Below, in pieces: positions 60,670 to 64,000 of a DNA stretch of 64,000 bases (the stretch's first letter is position 1; each line of letters opens with the position of its first letter). A program made the translations under genes and the position numbers. The notes beneath the pieces are model-generated. The model did no database searches, was not told the origin of the DNA, and saw only the letters and a program-made list of their open reading frames with translations. Origin of the DNA: Microbacterium sp. CSI-V (lineage in GTDB: Bacteria > Actinomycetota > Actinomycetes > Actinomycetales > Microbacteriaceae); NCBI RefSeq assembly GCF_001984105.1, contig NZ_MTQM01000009.1, positions 682,001 to 746,000 of the forward strand. Direction: 5' to 3'.

Positions 60670-60724
60670 ATGGCAATCGTAAGAGTCCGCTTGCCACTTG
60701 GCAACCAACCTGCCAAAGTTGGCA
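60664..60724. promoter_or_regulatory. immunity switch: three palindromic operators and divergent promoters
   Basis: Three palindromes with TGCCA/TGGCA arms: TGCCATATGGCA (60664-60675) over the Cro start, TTGCCACTTGGCAA (60691-60704) and TGCCAAAGTTGGCA (60711-60724) just before the repressor ATG. The middle one supplies the -35 TTGCCA for both divergent promoters (leftward -10 TACGAT; rightward CAAAGT at 60714-60719). Both genes start with essentially no leader. Confidence 0.8.
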
Positions 60725-60725
60725 C

Positions 60726-61121
60726 ATGCCCTCCGGTACTCGCCCACTGCCCGGCCCGCTCAGCATCGAAGTCGCCCGCATACTCGCCGCATCCGTCCGC
60801 GCGAACGACGTCGCGCAGGCCGATGTCGCCGCAGCGGCCGGAATGTCCGCATCGCAGCTGTCCCGCATCCTCGCGGGACTCAAGCCCCTCACGCTCGACC
60901 AACTGGATGCCCTGTGCACAGCGCTCGGCGACGACGTCGTGCAAATAATCTCCGAGGCGGATGCCTCCACGCGTGCCGCCACCCACGCCGATAACGTCTC
61001 GCCCTTCCGACGCCGCAATGTCGGAACCCCCGCGCAGGATGTGGGAGACCTCGCCGCCGTTGCTCGCCCCGCCGACCCCGAACCAACCGACGAACAGCCC
61101 TCCTATGACGACCCCAGTTGA
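60726..61121 (+). CDS. CI-like immunity repressor (XRE family)
   Basis: 131 aa. HTH in RANDVAQADVAAAAGMSASQLSRILAG, then LTLDQLDALCTALGDDVVQI and an unstructured C-terminus (to about 131) without a LexA-type peptidase domain. So it is probably inactivated by the metallopeptidase encoded next to it rather than by RecA autocleavage. Divergent from the Cro-like gene across the three operators. Confidence 0.85.
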   Translation: MPSGTRPLPGPLSIEVARILAASVRANDVAQADVAAAAGMSASQLSRILAGLKPLTLDQLDALCTALGDDVVQIISEADASTRAATHADNVSPFRRRNVGTPAQDVGDLAAVARPADPEPTDEQPSYDDPS

Positions 61122-61566
61122 TCGCCTCCTCCTCGACTTCGCCGACACCATCGGCGTGACGATCGAGTACACGCGCATGCCTTCCGAGCACGACGGCATC
61201 TATGACCACGACGCCCGGCGCATCCGCCTTCGCCGCGGGATGTCAGCGCGCCACCATCGCTCCGTGCTCGCACACGAGCTCGGCCACGCCGCGTTCGGTG
61301 ACGAGCCGACCCGCTTCGGACCGGTGCGCGCGAAACAGGAGCGCCGCGCCGAGGAATGGGCGGCGCTGCGCTTGATCGATCTGGACGACTATCGCCACCT
61401 AGAGTCCGTTCACAGCGGACACCCCGGCGCGATCGCTGTAGACCTCGACGTCATGCGCAGCACGGTGATCGCCTTTCAGGGGCTGCTCGAGCGACTCGGT
61501 GACGCTGTCTACGTCCGCCCACGCATGGGCGCAGGTATGTGGGATCGGCGCGAGGGTGTCGCCTAA
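61105..61566 (+). CDS. ImmA/IrrE-family metallopeptidase
   Basis: 153 aa from the ATG at 61105, inside the end of the repressor gene (17-nt overlap). Zinc motif His57-Glu58-x-x-His61 in SVLAHELGHAAFGDE, third ligand region RAEEWAALRLI. ImmA proteins cleave CI-type repressors to trigger induction (established in ICEBs1 and Deinococcus IrrE). The overlap ensures co-expression with its predicted target. Confidence 0.9.
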   Translation: MTTPVDRLLLDFADTIGVTIEYTRMPSEHDGIYDHDARRIRLRRGMSARHHRSVLAHELGHAAFGDEPTRFGPVRAKQERRAEEWAALRLIDLDDYRHLESVHSGHPGAIAVDLDVMRSTVIAFQGLLERLGDAVYVRPRMGAGMWDRREGVA

Positions 61567-62738
61567 TGGCCCGCCCACCGCTTGAGCTCGAGACGTGGGG
61601 GCGCGTCCGTCGTATGACGGTGAACGGCAAGCCGACGGCCCGCGCCTATTACCGGGACTCGGACGGGGTCACGCGGTCGATGGACCGCCAGGGCAAGACG
61701 CCCGCCGAGGCCGAACGCAACCTAGTGCGGGCGCTGAAACAGCGCCTCGCCCCCTCGAGCGATGACCTGACCGCGGACACCACCGTCGCCGACCTCGCGA
61801 CACGTTGGCTCGCCTCACGAACTCGACTCGCCGAGGGCTCGGTGCGGATCTATCAGAACGCCATAACGAAGCACATCACCCCGGGCCTCGGCAGCGTGCG
61901 CCTGCAAGAGTGCAGCGTGCCACGGCTCGACCGGTTCCTCGTCGCGCTCGCGCGATCGTCCGGCCCGGGCACAGCGAAGACGACGCACGTCGTGCTGAGT
62001 GGGATGTTCACCCTCGCCGCCCGCCACGGAGCCGTGCGCGCCAACCCAATGACCGACGTGCCGGCGCCCGAGCGCGCGAAACGGAAGACGCGGACCACCG
62101 CCCCCGATCGCGCGGCCGTTCAGGGCATCCTTGACCGGTTCGAGCAGTGGGACGCCGGGTCCGAACCTCGCGACGAGAGCGATCGTCGGCCGCGGCGAGC
62201 GCGCGCGAGCGACCTCGCCGAAACCGCGAACATGTTTGTCGGCTCAGGCATGCGAACCGGCGAAGTCTTTGCGCTCCGCTGGGATGCGCTCGACCTCGTC
62301 GCGCAGCGGGTCATCGTCCGAGGCACGATCGCGCAGGACCGCGACGGGAAGATGTTCGTTCAGGAGGTGACAAAGAGCGAGGCGGGTTACCGCGAGCTCG
62401 AACTACCTGCCGAGACGGTCGACATGCTTATGCGGCGACGAGTCTCGTCGTTCTCGCAGTTCGTGTTCCCCTCGAGCGTCGGTACGTTCCGACACCCGAA
62501 CAACTACCGCACGACGTGGCGCGATGCCCTGAAGGGAACCGCATGGGAGGGCGTCACGCCGCGCAGCTTCCGCAAGACCGTCGCGACCGTCGTCCGCGAC
62601 GAACTCGGGATCGAAGCGGCCCGCGATCAGCTCGGCCACGAGGAGACGAAGACGACCGAGCGCAGCTATGCCGACGAGATCCACCGCGGCCCCGCCGCCG
62701 CATCCGTCCTGTCGAAACTGCTCGCGCGAAAACCGTGA
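61566..62738 (+). CDS. int: tyrosine integrase
   Basis: 390 aa; ATG overlaps the ImmA stop as TAATG. SAM-like core-binding domain (about 70-160: TVADLATRWLASRTRLAEGS), then the catalytic domain with Arg230 (GSGMRTGEVFALRW), Lys270, Arg336 in TPRSFRKTVAT, His358 (DQLGHEETKTT) and nucleophile Tyr368 (TERSYAD). The position of the box-II His, normally in HxxR, is Arg333. Ends 72 nt from attR. Integrates at tRNA-Thr. Confidence 0.93.
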   Translation: MARPPLELETWGRVRRMTVNGKPTARAYYRDSDGVTRSMDRQGKTPAEAERNLVRALKQRLAPSSDDLTADTTVADLATRWLASRTRLAEGSVRIYQNAITKHITPGLGSVRLQECSVPRLDRFLVALARSSGPGTAKTTHVVLSGMFTLAARHGAVRANPMTDVPAPERAKRKTRTTAPDRAAVQGILDRFEQWDAGSEPRDESDRRPRRARASDLAETANMFVGSGMRTGEVFALRWDALDLVAQRVIVRGTIAQDRDGKMFVQEVTKSEAGYRELELPAETVDMLMRRRVSSFSQFVFPSSVGTFRHPNNYRTTWRDALKGTAWEGVTPRSFRKTVATVVRDELGIEAARDQLGHEETKTTERSYADEIHRGPAAASVLSKLLARKP

Positions 62739-62750
62739 GTAGATCGTGAA
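62729..62750 (+). repeat. arm-type direct repeat, right copy
   Basis: Contains GTGAGTAGATCGTGA and overlaps the integrase stop codon; 21 of 22 positions match the left copy at 26906-26927, same orientation. Confidence 0.55.
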
Positions 62751-62751
62751 A

Positions 62752-62796
62752 CGGCCCCGCACCTAGCGATGGATGCGGGGCCGTTTTCCGTCTTTT
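62752..62796 (+). terminator. integrase terminator
   Basis: 10-bp stem (62752-62761 with 62774-62783, 12-nt loop) followed by TTTTCCGTCTTTT. Ends rightward transcription of the repressor-ImmA-integrase unit before attR. Confidence 0.9.
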
Positions 62797-62810
62797 ATCT
62801 GCACTTTTCC

Positions 62811-62845
62811 GTGCCGGCTACAGGACTTGAACCTGCAACCCCCGT
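62811..62845. repeat. attR core within tRNA-Thr
   Basis: 35 bp identical to attL; covers the tRNA 3' end through the 3' side of the anticodon stem. The phage-supplied copy regenerates a full tRNA. Confidence 0.95.
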
Positions 62846-62884
62846 ATTACAAGTACGGTGCGCTACCAATTGCGCCAAGCCGGC
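62812..62884 (-). tRNA. tRNA-Thr (anticodon UGU)
   Basis: 73 nt, 5' end at 62884. Acceptor GCCGGCT/AGCCGGC, D stem GCGC/GCGC, anticodon stem CCGTA/TACGG around loop CTTGTAA, T loop TTCAAGT. Discriminator A, CCA not encoded. Host 5' half joined to the prophage-borne 3' half. Confidence 0.97.
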
Positions 62885-62928
62885 GAGACGGTCAGTCTAT
62901 CGGCGCGCGAGGCCGTGGCCGGAGCGCG

Positions 62929-63888
62929 TCAGCCCGCGGGAGTCGCGCTCGGCGTCGGCGTGGGCGTCGCGGTCGAGTAGTAGGCGTTGCTGTCGACCGT
63001 GAGCACGAACTGGGCGAACTCCTTCGGGTCGTCCATGCGGCCGACGTAGGGCGTGCCGTTCACGAGCACCGTGGGCGTCGCGGTCAGCGCCTGGCCCTTG
63101 GTGTCGGGCAGACCCTTGATGGCGCGGTCGGTGGCGGCCTTCGCCCACGAGGTGAAGGTCTCGTCCTCGATGCACGCGCGCACGGTGTCGGGGTCGCTCA
63201 CGCCGGCGCCCTGGGCCATGTCGGCGAGCTTCTCGTCGCTGTAGCCGTCGGAGTCCACCGCGGGCTGGTTCACGAGCAGTTCGTGGTTGAACGCGAAGAA
63301 CTTGTCGGACGCGTGGGTCGCGACACAGGCCGCTGCCCCGGCGGCGCGGAGGCTGTACTTCGTGCCGTTCGACTTCGAAGTGAGCATCGCCACCGGGTAG
63401 TACGTCAGGGACGCGGCATCCTGGGACACCCACTTCGAGAGCTGCTCGGCGTTGGCGAGCTGGAACTCCCGGGCCTCGGTGGAGAGGTAGTCCACGTACA
63501 CGCGGATGTCGACCGGGGCGGCCGTGGTCGACGGCGTCGGGGTGGGTGTGGGGGTCTCGGTGGGCGTGGCCTCGGCGGCCAGCGCGGAGGCATTGCCGTC
63601 GACGGTCTGGTCGGCGCGGGGGTCGGCGATGCCGGTCGCGGCCGTCACGACGAAGCCGTCGTCGGAAGCGGCATCCGGGAGCGCCTGCGAACGACCGTCC
63701 CGCGACGACAGCGCGTACGTGACACCGGCGGCACCGATCGCGACCACCGCGACAGCGCCGATCGTCACGAGCGAGCGACGGACGATCCGCGCCCGCGTCT
63801 GCCGCGCCTTGACCTGCTGCGCCTTCTCACGGACCGCCTCCCGGCGGGCGTTCTCGGCGGGCAGATTCGGCGTCTGGTCGTTGGACAT
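62929..63888 (-). CDS. membrane-anchored DsbA/thioredoxin-like protein lacking CxxC
   Basis: 319 aa from the ATG at 63888 (MSNDQTPNLPAENARREAVR). Basic cytoplasmic segment, TM helix about 38-60 (RSLVTIGAVAVVAIGAAGVT), Thr/Pro linker, then a DsbA_2/thioredoxin_4 fold: VDIRVYVDYLSTEAREFQLA, AFNHELLVNQPAVDSDGYSD, GQALTATPTVLVNGTPYVGR. The active-site CxxC expected after VYVDY is absent (LSTEAR); two other Cys remain (AAACVATHA, VRACIED). cis-Pro loop TPT is kept. Probably an envelope binding or chaperone-like protein rather than an oxidase. Host gene right of the prophage; 63889-64000 holds only its upstream region. Confidence 0.8.
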   Translation of the reverse strand: MSNDQTPNLPAENARREAVREKAQQVKARQTRARIVRRSLVTIGAVAVVAIGAAGVTYALSSRDGRSQALPDAASDDGFVVTAATGIADPRADQTVDGNASALAAEATPTETPTPTPTPSTTAAPVDIRVYVDYLSTEAREFQLANAEQLSKWVSQDAASLTYYPVAMLTSKSNGTKYSLRAAGAAACVATHASDKFFAFNHELLVNQPAVDSDGYSDEKLADMAQGAGVSDPDTVRACIEDETFTSWAKAATDRAIKGLPDTKGQALTATPTVLVNGTPYVGRMDDPKEFAQFVLTVDSNAYYSTATPTPTPSATPAG

Positions 63889-64000
63889 GGGACCTCTCGG
63901 GCGCGGTCGGTGACCGCTGACGATGTTGGGAACGCACGGGTAGGCGAACGAGCACCGATGGTAGTAAGCCTGGCTGAGAAATGCCCAGACGCATGCCATA

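Larger units (their letters stand above)
26779..62845. mobile_element. complete-looking siphovirus prophage in tRNA-Thr
   Basis: About 36 kb bounded by identical 35-bp cores. It contains integrase, repressor, excisionase-like, replication/recombination, lysis, terminase, portal, protease, capsid, tail tube, tape measure and fiber genes, all apparently intact. Nearly all genes other than the immunity-integrase unit and a few singletons are leftward. The HK97-type portal/protease/capsid set and the 761-aa tape measure indicate a long non-contractile tail. No transposase disrupts it, so it may be inducible (inference). Confidence 0.95.

Noticed and set aside
60690..61570. Integration-dependent immunity (attP inside the repressor gene)
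   Set aside because: The att core lies beyond the integrase stop within tRNA-Thr, so integration does not change the repressor.

Overview
The window is high-GC DNA from an actinobacterium, most likely Microbacterium or a close relative in Microbacteriaceae. The grounds are base composition, an actinobacterial-type SerC, an ImuA/ImuB/DnaE2 cassette, families typical of the phylum (DUF3263, DUF3027, DUF2332, XPB-type helicase) and many genes whose -10 box sits 6-8 nt before the start codon, implying leaderless mRNAs. The genus is inferred from recall of protein families; no database was searched.

The window has three parts. Bases 1-26,778 are host chromosome: an SOS mutasome (imuA-imuB-dnaE2) behind a LexA box, an isochorismatase-fold hydrolase, an HNH nuclease, a probable 37-aa standalone gene, an M23 peptidase with a long leader, a DtxR/IdeR-type iron regulator, serC, a cold-shock/DUF3027 pair, an XPB helicase block, an OmpR/histidine-kinase pair, groEL under two CIRCE operators, cspA, msrB with a nitroreductase, an amylosucrase-type GH13 enzyme and a membrane acyltransferase.

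Bases 26,779-62,845 are a complete-looking ~36 kb siphovirus prophage inserted in the 3' half of a tRNA-Thr(UGU) gene, bounded by identical 35-bp att cores. Rightward genes at the right end encode a CI-like repressor, an ImmA/IrrE peptidase and a tyrosine integrase as one overlapping unit. A divergent Cro-like gene starts a long leftward early operon (60.7 to 49.2 kb) of small, stop-start-overlapped genes: an excisionase-like protein, a RecE/Cas4-like nuclease, an HNH nuclease, an adenine methyltransferase, SSB, DUF3850 and many small Cys-rich proteins. A separate small HTH gene with twin operators lies between the early and late blocks. The late block (48.3 to 27.9 kb, leftward) runs fiber, M15 endolysin, holin-like proteins, deacetylase fiber, HNH, terS, terL, portal, protease, capsid, connectors, tail tube, frameshifted tail chaperone, tape measure and minor tail proteins. 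Cut at a putative cos near 42.3 kb this becomes a lambda-like map: packaging, head, tail, att/int, immunity, early, lysis, cos.

Bases 62,846-64,000 return to host: the rest of tRNA-Thr and a membrane-anchored DsbA-like protein that has lost its CxxC motif.

No CRISPR array, rRNA or insertion sequence was seen. Most of the many long open frames opposite real genes are GC-driven shadows and are omitted.
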